Source of the DNA: JAJZJT01 sp049964655
GTDB lineage: Bacteria; Actinomycetota; Acidimicrobiia; Acidimicrobiales; RAAP-2
Assembly: GCA_049964655.1 (NCBI GenBank)
Contig: JBMFXC010000038.1
Coordinates: forward strand, 1 to 24,454
Reading direction: 5' to 3'
DNA length: 24,454 bases
Shown here: positions 1 to 7,114 of the stretch, in pieces
How positions within the stretch are numbered: the stretch's first letter is position 1
How the letters are laid out: the number at the start of each line of letters is the position of its first letter
Notes under the pieces: model-generated
What the model was told of the DNA's origin: nothing
The model's input: the letters and a program-made list of their open reading frames with translations, nothing else
Databases searched by the model: none
Program-made: the position numbers and the translations under genes

Positions 1-21
1 GTTGATGCGCCGAAACTCCAT
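1..21 (-). CDS. 5' end of a gene leaving the left edge; aminotransferase-like N-terminus
   Basis: Only seven codons are inside the window: ATG at 21-19 reading M-E-F-R-R-I-N to the edge. The start is supported by a TAGCCT box at 33-28 placed 6 nt upstream of the ATG, the same arrangement seen at other gene heads here. From memory, an N-terminus of the form MEFRRI(N/S) followed by LPPYVF is typical of class I/II PLP-dependent aminotransferases of the alanine / LL-diaminopimelate type in actinobacteria. Seven residues cannot prove this, so the family name is inference; the existence of a start is better supported. Confidence 0.45.
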
Positions 22-27
22 CGTCAC

Positions 28-33
28 AGGCTA
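28..33 (-). promoter_or_regulatory. -10 box TAGCCT for a leaderless start at 21
   Basis: On the minus strand TAGCCT is followed by 6 nt and then ATG at 21-19. There is no Shine-Dalgarno sequence between them. A transcript starting 6-7 nt after the box would begin at the ATG. No convincing -35 is seen at the expected distance. Confidence 0.5.
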
Positions 34-98
34 CCGCTGTCGCCGTGTCCTCCGGAACGGCCGCCTCGTCTCCCCAGTCTGACGGCCACGCCACCGGG

Positions 99-794
99 TC
101 ACTCGCGGGTGCTGCGGGCGGCCCGGGCGACGACCTTGAGGGACGGCGGCCACGCGCACACCACCCAGTCCGCCCCAGCGGCGGCCAGGCGGGCGAAGTG
201 CTCGGCGGCGGCGCCGACGTCGGTCGGGACGACACCCCCCCACGTCACGCTGTTGCCCCTCGAGCGGGCGGCTTCGACGTCGGCGGCGTCGGCGCCCCAC
301 AGGTTGAGTGGCACGGACAGGAGGCGACCCAGGGCGGCCACGGGTGCAGCACCCCCTCCGAGCCAGACCGTCGTCCCGGCGTCAAGGAGAGCAGCGGCGA
401 CGGCGGCCATCCGCTGGCGGCGACGGGCAGCCGGCTCGAAGGGGAGGCCGAACGCTTCGTTCTCGGCCCGGCTGAGCGTGTCGCCCGTGCCGATACCGGC
501 GATGCACCGCCCGGTGGCGATGCGGTCGAGGCTGCGCAGCGAGGCGACGAGCACGTCGTCCTCCACCAGGCCGACACGGGAGACCAGCGTGCCCACCGCC
601 ACCTTCGACGTCGTGGCGGCGACGGCGGCAAGGAGCGGCAGTGGAGCGAGCGCGGGGCGGCCGGGTTGCCCCATAGGCCAGAGGTGGTCGAAACAGAAGA
701 CGCCGTCCAGTCCGAGGTCCTCGGCCTGGCGAGCGGCCTCGAGGGCCGGACGCGGGGTCGGCTCGAAGTGGGGAAGGGTGATGCCGACCCTCAC
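99..794 (-). CDS. Luciferase-like (LLM class) flavin-dependent oxidoreductase
   Basis: A 231-aa protein with the N-terminal strand MRVGITLPHF and the following EAARQAEDLGLDGVFCFDHL, typical of the bacterial luciferase-like / F420-dependent TIM-barrel family. The stretch with VAVGTLVSR and the later LASLRSLDRIATGRCIAGIGTGD are the family's flavin- or F420-facing strands. Members move hydride between F420 or FMN and small organic substrates; the substrate cannot be inferred. At 231 aa it is shorter than the usual 280-340 aa, so part of the barrel is trimmed, though both ends look intact. The GTG start overlaps the stop of the upstream SRPBCC gene by 4 bp (GTGA at 794-791), so the two are translationally coupled. 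It is the last gene of the queG-pimB' operon. Confidence 0.85.
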   Translation of the reverse strand: MRVGITLPHFEPTPRPALEAARQAEDLGLDGVFCFDHLWPMGQPGRPALAPLPLLAAVAATTSKVAVGTLVSRVGLVEDDVLVASLRSLDRIATGRCIAGIGTGDTLSRAENEAFGLPFEPAARRRQRMAAVAAALLDAGTTVWLGGGAAPVAALGRLLSVPLNLWGADAADVEAARSRGNSVTWGGVVPTDVGAAAEHFARLAAAGADWVVCAWPPSLKVVARAARSTRE

Positions 795-1234
795 GGGTGG
801 GATTCGACGCGGGCCTTCAGGTCACGCAGCGCGATCGACATGATGCGGCTCTGTGCTCGGAGCTTGATGAAACTGGGGAGCGGTACCTTCAGCTCGGCTT
901 CGAGGTGGTAGGTGACCTCGCACCCTCCCCCTGGTGCCGGCTCGAAGACGTAGCTCCCGTCGAGCTTGGACGTGATGTCGCCCTCGGTCTCCACCCACGA
1001 GAGGACCTTCGGTGCCTGCGAGTAGTCGTAGGCGAGGGTATAGCTGGTCGACCTGCCGAAGGCGGCGGCGCGGAACGTGACGACCGTCGGCCGGCCCTCG
1101 TCATCGCGCTGGCGGACGTTCACCTCTTTGATGTCGCCTGCCCACTCGGGGTACGCGTCGATGTCGGCGCTGACGGCGAAGCACCGCTCGGGCGGCGCTG
1201 CCATCGTCATGCGCTCGGTGGCTCGGTCCGCCAC
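791..1234 (-). CDS. SRPBCC (START/Bet v1-like) family protein
   Basis: A 147-aa helix-grip protein. The signature is an N-terminal TMAAPPERCFAVSADIDAYPEWAGDIKEV, a central beta region with SYTLAYDY and LSWVETEGDI, and a C-terminal helix (SFIKLRAQSRIMSIALRDLKARVE). Such proteins bind hydrophobic ligands in a closed cavity; the ligand is unknown. I chose GTG at 1234-1232 because AGGAGG lies about 6 nt upstream; a TTG six bases earlier would sit directly on that SD. The gene follows pimB' after about 50 bp. From memory, mycobacteria have a cyclase-like gene of this type (Rv2185c) close to pimB' (Rv2188c), so the neighbourhood seems partly conserved and may concern envelope lipids. That functional link is inference. 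Confidence 0.85.
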   Translation of the reverse strand: MADRATERMTMAAPPERCFAVSADIDAYPEWAGDIKEVNVRQRDDEGRPTVVTFRAAAFGRSTSYTLAYDYSQAPKVLSWVETEGDITSKLDGSYVFEPAPGGGCEVTYHLEAELKVPLPSFIKLRAQSRIMSIALRDLKARVESHP

Positions 1235-1285
1235 GTTCAACCCTCCTCGTCGATCGGACAGGACACCACGGTCACCCGCGGTCGG

Positions 1286-2428
1286 TCAGCCTCCCACGGC
1301 AGCGAGTGCCGCGGCCAGCCTAGGTGCGAGCCGGTCGTAGTCGAAGGACTCCTCCGCCCGGGCCCGGGCCGAGGCGCCGAACGCCTCGCGCAAGGACGCG
1401 TCCCCGAGCAGTCGCCCGAGGGCAGCCGCGACCAGACGGCTGTCACGGGGGTGGTCCACCACGAGCCCGGTCCCACCGTCGAGAACGGCCTCGGGCGTCC
1501 CGCCGGAGGCCCCCGCCACCTGGGGGACACCGGCAGCGGCAGCCTCGAGGAAGACGATCCCGAAGCCCTCTTGCTCCAGGCCGCCCCACCGGTTGCGGCA
1601 TGGCACGCAACAGACGTCGGCGGCTCCGACCAGCGCGGGCAGGTCGTCGTCGGACACCGGGCCGACCAGGCGGACAGGAGCGCCGAGCTCGTCGACCTTG
1701 GCGGCAAGCCGACCCTCGTCACGACCCCGCCCGGCGATCACCACGGTCAGGTCGGGAAAGGCCGGCCGGAGCTGCACGGCAGCGTCGATGAGCACGTCGA
1801 ACCCTTTGCGCGGCACCAGCCGGCTCACCCCGACCACGAGCGGTGCGTCGACCGGCAAGCCGAAGCGGGCTCGAGCCTCGGCACGCTCGGCGACCCCCAA
1901 CGGCCGGAACCGGTCGAGATCGACTCCCGGAGGGATCACTGCCGTGGGTGGGGGCGGCACGTTGCCCATGGCGCGGATCGCCTCGTCACGCGGGTACCCA
2001 CCGGCCGTGACGAGCAGTGCGCTCTGCCGCAACGTCCGGGCGAGCAGGCCCCGGGCGATCGGCAGTCGACCTGGCACGGTCACTTCCGCACCGTGGAGCA
2101 CCACGGCATAGGGGATCCCCAGGGACGGCCCGAGTGCCCCGAGGGGAAGGGCCGGATCGAGGACGACGAGCGAGGAACCGGTCTGTCGGGCCACCTCTCG
2201 CACACGCCGCGCGAGGGCAGGGGTGGGCAGGAGCAGGTGCTGGGGGACCCGGTCCACCCGAATGCCCACCTCGGCACAGTGACGGTCGAACGCCGGCGCG
2301 TCCGGGTGCGACGACGCGGTGAGGACCGTGAAGGTGGTCGGGTCGAGGCGGCGCCACAGCTCCCAGAGGTAGACCTGGATGCCTCCGACCTTCGGCGGGA
2401 AGTCGTTGGTGACGAGGAGGTGGCTCAC
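1286..2428 (-). CDS. pimB: Glycosyltransferase family 4, PimB'-like phosphatidylinositol-mannoside mannosyltransferase
   Basis: A 380-aa GT-B enzyme. The start VSHLLVTNDFPPKVGGIQVYL carries the GGI(Q) nucleotide-sugar loop near residues 15-17. The C-terminal half has GVSRLVPRKGFDVL (residues 200-213, with R203 and K208) and the EQEGFG...E motif (E287 and E295), the usual donor-phosphate and donor-sugar contacts of GT4. PimB' adds the second mannose from GDP-mannose to phosphatidylinositol monomannoside at the cytoplasmic face. The closest match I recognise is PimB', but another GT4 acceptor is possible. The GTG start at 2428 overlaps the queG stop by 4 bp (GTGA). A longer reading frame upstream of this GTG lies wholly inside queG and is not needed. 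Confidence 0.82.
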   Translation of the reverse strand: MSHLLVTNDFPPKVGGIQVYLWELWRRLDPTTFTVLTASSHPDAPAFDRHCAEVGIRVDRVPQHLLLPTPALARRVREVARQTGSSLVVLDPALPLGALGPSLGIPYAVVLHGAEVTVPGRLPIARGLLARTLRQSALLVTAGGYPRDEAIRAMGNVPPPPTAVIPPGVDLDRFRPLGVAERAEARARFGLPVDAPLVVGVSRLVPRKGFDVLIDAAVQLRPAFPDLTVVIAGRGRDEGRLAAKVDELGAPVRLVGPVSDDDLPALVGAADVCCVPCRNRWGGLEQEGFGIVFLEAAAAGVPQVAGASGGTPEAVLDGGTGLVVDHPRDSRLVAAALGRLLGDASLREAFGASARARAEESFDYDRLAPRLAAALAAVGG

Positions 2429-3732
2429 GCCGCTCCCACCCCTGCAGAACGATCCGGTCGGCCGATCGCTCCGAGCGGCACCGGGATGCCGGGGGGCGGA
2501 GTGCCGGCAGCCGGCGCACCGGCCAGCCCGAGCCGCCTCGCCGCCCACTCGGCGTGCTCGCGGAGCACGGGATCAGGGTGGTCGCAGTAGAACGTCACGA
2601 CGCGTCTGACGGCTGGATCGTCAGCCCGACCCACGTTCCCCAGCACCACCAGGGCGTTGCGCCGGACGACCGCAGGATCTCTGTCGGCGACGTACCAGCG
2701 GCCCACCCGAGCCATCACCACCTCGTCCGGGGCCTCGAGCAACTCGACCAGGTCGACGTCGGCCGTCACGGGAAGGTCGCCAACGTCGGCCACGGTGCTT
2801 CCCGCAGCGACCGAGCCGGGGGCGTGGGACGGGCTGCCTCCGGACGGACTGCCCCCAGACGATCCCTCTCGGGCCGATCTCCACCCTGCCACCCGGTTGA
2901 CGGGGCACACCTCTTGGCAGGTGTCGCACCCGTAGAGGCGGTCCCCGAGGGCGGTGCGCAAGGCGAGCGGGAAGGTGCCGCGGGCTTGGAGCAGCCAGGC
3001 CAGGCATCGACGGGCGTCGAGCACGCCGGGAGCGACGAGCGCTCCGGTCGGACAGGCGTCGAGGCATGCGGTGCACCGCCCACAGCCGTGCTCCGATCGC
3101 CGTGGCCGGGCCCCGTCACCGCTGTCGGCCGACCATCGGACGCCGAGCGGGGCGTCGGTGACCACCGTGCCGATCAGGCACCAGGAGCCGTAGCCCGGTA
3201 CGAGCAACAGGGTGTTCTTGCCGTAGGTGCCCACGCCGGCCTGACGGGCGGCCTCGCGGTCGACCAGGCCGTTGTCGTCGACGACGACCCGGGCTCGCCA
3301 GCCGGCGGCGGTCAGGACGGCTGCGACGACCTGGAGGGCGGCCGCCAGGTCGCGATAGTGGTCACGCACCGCGTAGCGGGCAACCCGACCCCGCGGGTGG
3401 AGCGTTGCCCCTCCGAACCGGTCCTCGGACCGCGCCGGAGGCCCCGACCGCGGCGCTGCGTACGCCCAGGCACCGACGACGAGGCTGCGCGCCCCGGCCA
3501 ACAGACGGGAGGGATCGGTCGACCGTGCCGGGTTGCGGTAGGTGAACTGCATCCCGCCGTGCAGCCCGTGCCGCTTGCGGCGTTCGAGATGCCCGCGTGC
3601 GGCGGTGAAGACCGCCACGGGCGCCGTCCCGACGGACACCAACCCTGCACGGCGTCCCGCTTCGACCAGGACGCCGGCGAGCGATGCCGCCTCGTCCCTG
3701 GTGTCGTTGCCACGGAGGGGGTACGGGTGCAC
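2425..3732 (-). CDS. queG: Epoxyqueuosine reductase QueG
   Basis: A 435-aa cytosolic iron-sulfur, cobalamin-dependent enzyme that reduces epoxyqueuosine to queuosine in the wobble position of GUN-anticodon tRNAs. Visible motifs: an N-terminal domain with ARSLVVGAWAY near residue 81, the catalytic-acid region around D158 followed by GVGTYGKNTLLL (167-177), and two 4Fe-4S motifs: C217/C220/C223/C227 (CGRCTACLDACP), then C243, C269/C272/C276 (CDTCQEVCPVN). The C-terminal HEAT-like part (AVVRRNALVVLGNVG, residues 355-368) is normal for QueG. A Gly/Ser-rich linker at about 289-312 is an insertion. GTG at 3732 is chosen because the sequence upstream lacks family features and the upstream gene ends at 3767; a weak CACCAT box lies 5 nt before it. 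Pairing with pimB' is unexpected by function. Confidence 0.9.
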   Translation of the reverse strand: MHPYPLRGNDTRDEAASLAGVLVEAGRRAGLVSVGTAPVAVFTAARGHLERRKRHGLHGGMQFTYRNPARSTDPSRLLAGARSLVVGAWAYAAPRSGPPARSEDRFGGATLHPRGRVARYAVRDHYRDLAAALQVVAAVLTAAGWRARVVVDDNGLVDREAARQAGVGTYGKNTLLLVPGYGSWCLIGTVVTDAPLGVRWSADSGDGARPRRSEHGCGRCTACLDACPTGALVAPGVLDARRCLAWLLQARGTFPLALRTALGDRLYGCDTCQEVCPVNRVAGWRSAREGSSGGSPSGGSPSHAPGSVAAGSTVADVGDLPVTADVDLVELLEAPDEVVMARVGRWYVADRDPAVVRRNALVVLGNVGRADDPAVRRVVTFYCDHPDPVLREHAEWAARRLGLAGAPAAGTPPPGIPVPLGAIGRPDRSAGVGAA

Positions 3733-3766
3733 GCCCCATGGTGGCACGGTCCGACGGGTGCTCTGC

Positions 3767-4069
3767 TCAGCGGGCGTGCCGAAGCTTGGGGAGCAGGCCT
3801 GCGCTACCGAGCAGGTGGACGGCACGAGCCTCGGCGACGTCGACGACCAGCGCGTCATCGGGCTCACGGCCGACGACGAAGGTGACCACGCACTCCTCGC
3901 AGACCGAGCTGTGCTGGTGTGCACAAGCCGCGCAGTCGACGACGAACGACTCGCCCACCGCGGAGCGGCTGGCATCGCTGGGCTCGCCGGCCTCGGCCAT
4001 CGAAGGCGAAGCGGCGCGGCGAAGGGGCGACGCGGCCACCGGTGCCGGTCGGGGTTCGAGTGTGATCAT
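3767..4069 (-). CDS. 100-aa Cys/His-rich small protein, unknown function
   Basis: The ATG at 4069-4067 has a clear SD (AGGAG, 6 nt upstream). The first 40 residues are Ala/Pro/Ser-rich and probably disordered. The core has C46-x2-C49, H51/H53, then C57-x2-C60 (DCAACAHQHSSVCEECVVTF), a compact putative zinc or iron site. The C-terminus (VVDVAEARAVHLLGSAGLLPKLRHAR) looks like an amphipathic helix with a basic end. I recognise similar short proteins with a CxxCVVTF core in actinobacterial genomes but know no function. It stands 34 bp upstream of queG on the same strand and is the first gene of that operon. A role in tRNA modification or metal handling would be a guess. Confidence 0.72.
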   Translation of the reverse strand: MITLEPRPAPVAASPLRRAASPSMAEAGEPSDASRSAVGESFVVDCAACAHQHSSVCEECVVTFVVGREPDDALVVDVAEARAVHLLGSAGLLPKLRHAR

Positions 4070-4081
4070 CAGGGTCTCCTG

Positions 4082-4108
4082 GGCTGTCGTGGCTGTCGTG
4101 GCTGTCGT
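4082..4108. repeat. Three perfect tandem copies of a 9-bp unit
   Basis: GGCTGTCGT is repeated three times without a break at 4082-4090, 4091-4099 and 4100-4108. It lies directly upstream of the SD of the 100-aa gene (minus strand). A second short direct repeat (GCCATGCACCC at 4178-4188 and 4193-4203, 15-bp period) lies further upstream. The 4070-4293 interval holds no gene that I can support, so these repeats sit in the promoter/leader region of the queG-pimB' operon. Confidence 0.7.
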
Positions 4109-4293
4109 GCGCGGACCGAGGCCGTGTCCGGCAGGCTCCCGGCATGGTCGCCCACGGGTGTGACAGCCACCCGGGGGGCCATGCACCCGCGAGCCATGCA
4201 CCCCGCTGGCCACAGTGCCCATCGCTTCGCTGACAGACACCAACAGCCGACCCCACCGCAGCGGGGTGGCTGCTCACGAGCCGACGCCCCCGG

Positions 4294-4503
4294 GCGCCGC
4301 TCAGTAGCCGGCGTCGACGTCGACGATCCCTACCAGGGGCTCGCCGCCNNNNNNNNNNNNNNNNNNNNNNNNNNNNNNNNNNNNNNNNNNNNNNNNNNNN
4401 NNNNNNNNNNNNNNNNNNNNNNNNNNNNNNNNNNNNNNNNNNNNNNNNGCGCCGCTCAGTAGCCGGCGTCGACGTCGACGATCCCTACCAGGGGCTCGCC
4501 GCC
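4294..4503. repeat. Identical 55-bp sequences flanking an assembly gap
   Basis: Bases 4294-4348 and 4449-4503 are identical over 55 bp; both begin GCGCCGCTCAGTAG and end GGCTCGCCGCC. The right copy holds the last 15 codons and stop of the hydroxyacid dehydrogenase, and the left copy holds the same codons cut off by the N run. The simplest reading is that two contigs overlap by one 55-mer and were joined with a standard 100-N spacer instead of being merged. If so, the true sequence has one copy, no gap, and about 230 bp between the dehydrogenase stop and the start of the 100-aa gene. Confidence 0.9.
4349..4448. other. Assembly gap, 100 N
   Basis: Exactly 100 undetermined bases. The round number is the usual placeholder for a gap of unknown size. 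The flanking duplication argues that little or nothing is missing here. Confidence 0.98.
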
Positions 4504-5376
4504 GGAGAACCGGGCGACGTTCACCCGGAGACGCGCCGCCAGCAGCGGCCGCACCATCTCAGGCGTGTCAGCCGTGTGCGGAGTCACGATGCAAGAGGGA
4601 GCGTCCCAGAGCGGATGCCCGTCCGGCAGCGGCTCGGGGTCGGTGACGTCGAGGGCGGCTCCGGCGATCGAGCCGGTCCGCAGCGCCTCGACGACGGCGT
4701 CCGTGTCGACGTTCCGTCCCCGGGCCACGTTCACCAGCCAGCTCCGCTCGCCCATGGCAGCAAGCTCGCTGGCACCAACGATCCTCTCCGTCTCCGGGGT
4801 GAGGGCCAGGGCCACGAAGACCACCAGCGCGTCGGAGAGCACATGGTGGAGCTGGTCGACCGGCACGGTCCGGGTGGCACCCGGCACCGGCTCGCCCGTT
4901 CGTCGCACCACCGTCGTCTCGACCCGGAACGGTGCGAGCAGGCCGATGAGCGCCCGGGCGATCCCCCCTCCCCCGAGGATGGTGACCCGCTCGTCGAACA
5001 AGCTGGTGCCCTTCGGTGCTCCCCAAGTCCGGGCGACCACACGCTCCGGCAGGTGCCTCAGGCCTGCCAACGCCAGGGCCAAGGCGTGCTCGGCAACCGG
5101 CTCGGCATAGGCCCCTTTGGCCGAGGTCCACACCCGACCGGTGTCGAGCAGGCCGGCCTCGGCCACCCGGTCCACACCGGCGAAGGGAAGCTGCACCCAC
5201 CGGACGTCCGGTGCGACCGCCAATGCCTCGCGCAGACCGACGACGTCGGCGGGGTCGAGCCACACCAGCGCCTCGGGGGACTCGTCGAGGGCGACCACGG
5301 TGCCGCCGCCACTGGTGATGGCGTCGACGGCGAAGGTGGCGTGACGGGGACCTACGGCGACGCGCGGTACAGGCAC
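4456..5376 (-). CDS. D-isomer-specific 2-hydroxyacid dehydrogenase family protein
   Basis: A 306-aa NAD(P)-dependent oxidoreductase that interconverts 2-keto acids and D-2-hydroxy acids. Visible features: catalytic-domain strand WVQLPFAGVDRV, the AYAEPVAEHALALALAG helix, the Rossmann turn ILGGGGIARALIGLL, NVARGRNVDTDAVVEAL with the catalytic Arg, ALDVTDPEPLPDGHPLW with the conserved Glu, and VTPHTAD with the catalytic His. The substrate is not readable. The GTG start at 5376 is favoured by TAGGGT at 5388-5383, 6 nt upstream, implying a leaderless mRNA. The gene is complete at 4456-4458 (TGA), but its 3' end lies in the 55-bp sequence repeated across the N gap. It is divergent from the acyl-CoA synthetase gene. 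Confidence 0.9.
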   Translation of the reverse strand: MPVPRVAVGPRHATFAVDAITSGGGTVVALDESPEALVWLDPADVVGLREALAVAPDVRWVQLPFAGVDRVAEAGLLDTGRVWTSAKGAYAEPVAEHALALALAGLRHLPERVVARTWGAPKGTSLFDERVTILGGGGIARALIGLLAPFRVETTVVRRTGEPVPGATRTVPVDQLHHVLSDALVVFVALALTPETERIVGASELAAMGERSWLVNVARGRNVDTDAVVEALRTGSIAGAALDVTDPEPLPDGHPLWDAPSCIVTPHTADTPEMVRPLLAARLRVNVARFSGGEPLVGIVDVDAGY

Positions 5377-5382
5377 GTCCGG

Positions 5383-5388
5383 ACCCTA
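5383..5388 (-). promoter_or_regulatory. -10 box TAGGGT of the hydroxyacid dehydrogenase gene
   Basis: On the minus strand TAGGGT is followed by 6 nt (CCGGAC) and the GTG start at 5376. The spacing predicts that transcription begins at or next to the start codon. Confidence 0.55.
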
Positions 5389-5391
5389 CCC

Positions 5392-5419
5392 CTCTGTCCG
5401 GTGTGCTCTGTCCGGTGCG
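5392..5419. repeat. 14-bp tandem direct repeat in a divergent promoter region
   Basis: CTCTGTCCGGTGTG (5392-5405) is followed at once by CTCTGTCCGGTGCG (5406-5419), 13 of 14 bases alike. Relative to the predicted leaderless start at 5376 the pair covers roughly -16 to -43, which is where a -35-overlapping regulator would bind. The rest of the 5377-5529 spacer shows no other clear element. Confidence 0.55.
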
Positions 5420-5529
5420 CGCTGCTCACTGCCGACGTCGTCCGTCTGTCGCCAGGCGCGCCGCCGCCCGCTCGGCTTGAATGGTGCCACCGGGCTGGCC
5501 GGTCGGGCGGCGACGACGGAGGTGGACAG

Positions 5530-7065
5530 GTGATCGTTCCGTTCAACGTGCGGGACTTCCTCGACCGGGCCGAGCGGGCCTACCCCGACCGGCATGCCCT
5601 CGTCGACGAGCCGGACCAGCCGGCGGCTGAGTGGGGAACCCTGACCTTCGCCGAGCTGGCCGCACGCGCCCGGGCCCAGGCGGCCGGGCTCGACGCGCTG
5701 GGCGTCGGGCCCGGCGAACGCGTGGCGATCGTCTCGCACAACAGCGCCCGCCTCCTCACCTCGTTCTTCGGCGTCTGCGGGTCGGGTCGCGTCCTCGTCC
5801 CGGTCAACTTCCGGCTGACCGAGCCCGAGGTCGCCTACATCGTCGAGCACTCGGGCGCCTCGGTGCTGCTGGTGGACCCCGAGCTCGACAGCTCGCTTGC
5901 CGCCGTCGGGGCACCGGCACGGTTCGTCCTGGGCGCCGAGTCGGACCAGGTCCTCTTCCCCGAAGGCGCCGAGCCCCGGCCGTGGGAGCCGGACGAGGAC
6001 GCGGTGGCCACCGTCAACTACACCTCCGGCACCACCGCCCGCCCGAAGGGTGTCCGGCTCACCCACCGGAACTGTTGGGTCAACGCCGCGCTCTTCGGCT
6101 GGCACGCCCAGGTGTCCGATCGCGACGTCTACCTCCACACCCTTCCCATGTTCCACGCCAACGGGTGGGGCATGCCCTGGGCAACCACCGGCATGGGCTG
6201 CCCCCAGGTCGTCCTGAGGAAGGTCGACGGCACCGAGATCCTCCGTCGGGTCGAGCGGCACGGGGTGACCCTCCTGTGCGCCGCCCCGGCCGTGGTCAAC
6301 GCCACGCTCGACGCCCTGGCCACCTGGGAGGACCCCGTGCCCGGTCGCGACCGAACCCGGGTCATCGTGGCCGGGGCGCCCCCACCTTCGCGCACCATCG
6401 AGCGCATCGAGTCGGAGCTCGGCTGGGAGTTCATCCAGATCTACGGTCTGACCGAGACCGCGCCGCTCCTGACCGTCAACCGTCAGCGCGCCGAGTGGGA
6501 CGACCTGCCCGCCAGCGAGCGGGCCCGCAAGCTGATGCGCGCCGGGGTCCCCGCCATCGGCACCGAGCTGGTCGTCGACGACACGGGCGAGGTCCTCGCC
6601 CGCTCGAACACGGTCATGGACGGGTACTGGGAGCAGCCGGAGGCCACCGGCGAAGCACTGGCTGACGGGTGGTTCCATACCGGGGACGGCGGCGCACTCG
6701 ACGAGGAGGGCCACCTCCACATCCTCGACCGCAAGAAGGACGTCATCATCAGCGGTGGCGAGAACGTCTCGTCGATCGAGGTCGAGGACGTCATCTTCTC
6801 GATGCCCGGTGTCGCCGAAGTTGCCGTGATCGGAGTCCCCGACGAGCACTGGGGCGAGCTGGTGACGGCACTGGTCGTCGCCGACGGGTCGACCCCGGTC
6901 ACCGAGGACCGCGTGATCGCCTACTGCCGCGAGCACCTCGCCGGGTTCAAGTGCCCCAAGCGCGTCCACCTCCGCGAGGCGCTGCCGCGAACGGCCACCG
7001 GGAAGCTCCAGAAGTTCAAGTTGCGCTCCGAGTTCTGGGAAGGCCGTCAGCGTCTGGTCAACTGA
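5530..7065 (+). CDS. Acyl-CoA synthetase (AMP-forming), FadD/AlkK type
   Basis: A 511-aa adenylate-forming enzyme that activates a carboxylic acid to acyl-AMP and then acyl-CoA. Motifs: A3 P-loop YTSGTTARPKG (164-174), A5 YGLTETAP with E309, TGDGG, the hinge region ILDRKKDVIISGGENVSSIEVE, and A10 PRTATGKLQKF with catalytic K492. The length and the start VPFNVRDFLDRAERAYPDRHAL match the medium/long-chain fatty-acid CoA ligase branch (AlkK-like) better than acetyl-CoA synthetase. GTG at 5530 is chosen because GGAGG lies about 7 nt upstream; an open frame continues for hundreds of codons upstream but runs antisense to the dehydrogenase gene. It ends 49 bp before the convergent lipoprotein gene. 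Confidence 0.93.
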   Translation: MIVPFNVRDFLDRAERAYPDRHALVDEPDQPAAEWGTLTFAELAARARAQAAGLDALGVGPGERVAIVSHNSARLLTSFFGVCGSGRVLVPVNFRLTEPEVAYIVEHSGASVLLVDPELDSSLAAVGAPARFVLGAESDQVLFPEGAEPRPWEPDEDAVATVNYTSGTTARPKGVRLTHRNCWVNAALFGWHAQVSDRDVYLHTLPMFHANGWGMPWATTGMGCPQVVLRKVDGTEILRRVERHGVTLLCAAPAVVNATLDALATWEDPVPGRDRTRVIVAGAPPPSRTIERIESELGWEFIQIYGLTETAPLLTVNRQRAEWDDLPASERARKLMRAGVPAIGTELVVDDTGEVLARSNTVMDGYWEQPEATGEALADGWFHTGDGGALDEEGHLHILDRKKDVIISGGENVSSIEVEDVIFSMPGVAEVAVIGVPDEHWGELVTALVVADGSTPVTEDRVIAYCREHLAGFKCPKRVHLREALPRTATGKLQKFKLRSEFWEGRQRLVN

Positions 7066-7114
7066 GGTCCGGCCGGCGGGCCAGTCGCTCCGCCCGTCGA
7101 ATCGGCTCGTCGAG

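Noticed and set aside
797..2590. Long plus-strand open frame (about 600 codons) across SRPBCC and pimB'
   Set aside because: It is antisense to two clear genes with catalytic motifs; high GC removes stop codons from opposite frames. Its translation has no recognisable domain.
4079..4110. CRISPR-like or phage repeat array
   Set aside because: Only three 9-bp units without spacers; a simple tandem repeat.
4576..5529. N-terminal extension of the acyl-CoA synthetase by over 300 codons
   Set aside because: The family begins at VPFNVRDF; the extra frame is antisense to the hydroxyacid dehydrogenase, and an SD precedes the GTG at 5530.
7066..7114. Terminator between the convergent acyl-CoA synthetase and lipoprotein genes
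   Set aside because: Only short GGCC-type symmetries are seen; no stem of convincing length.
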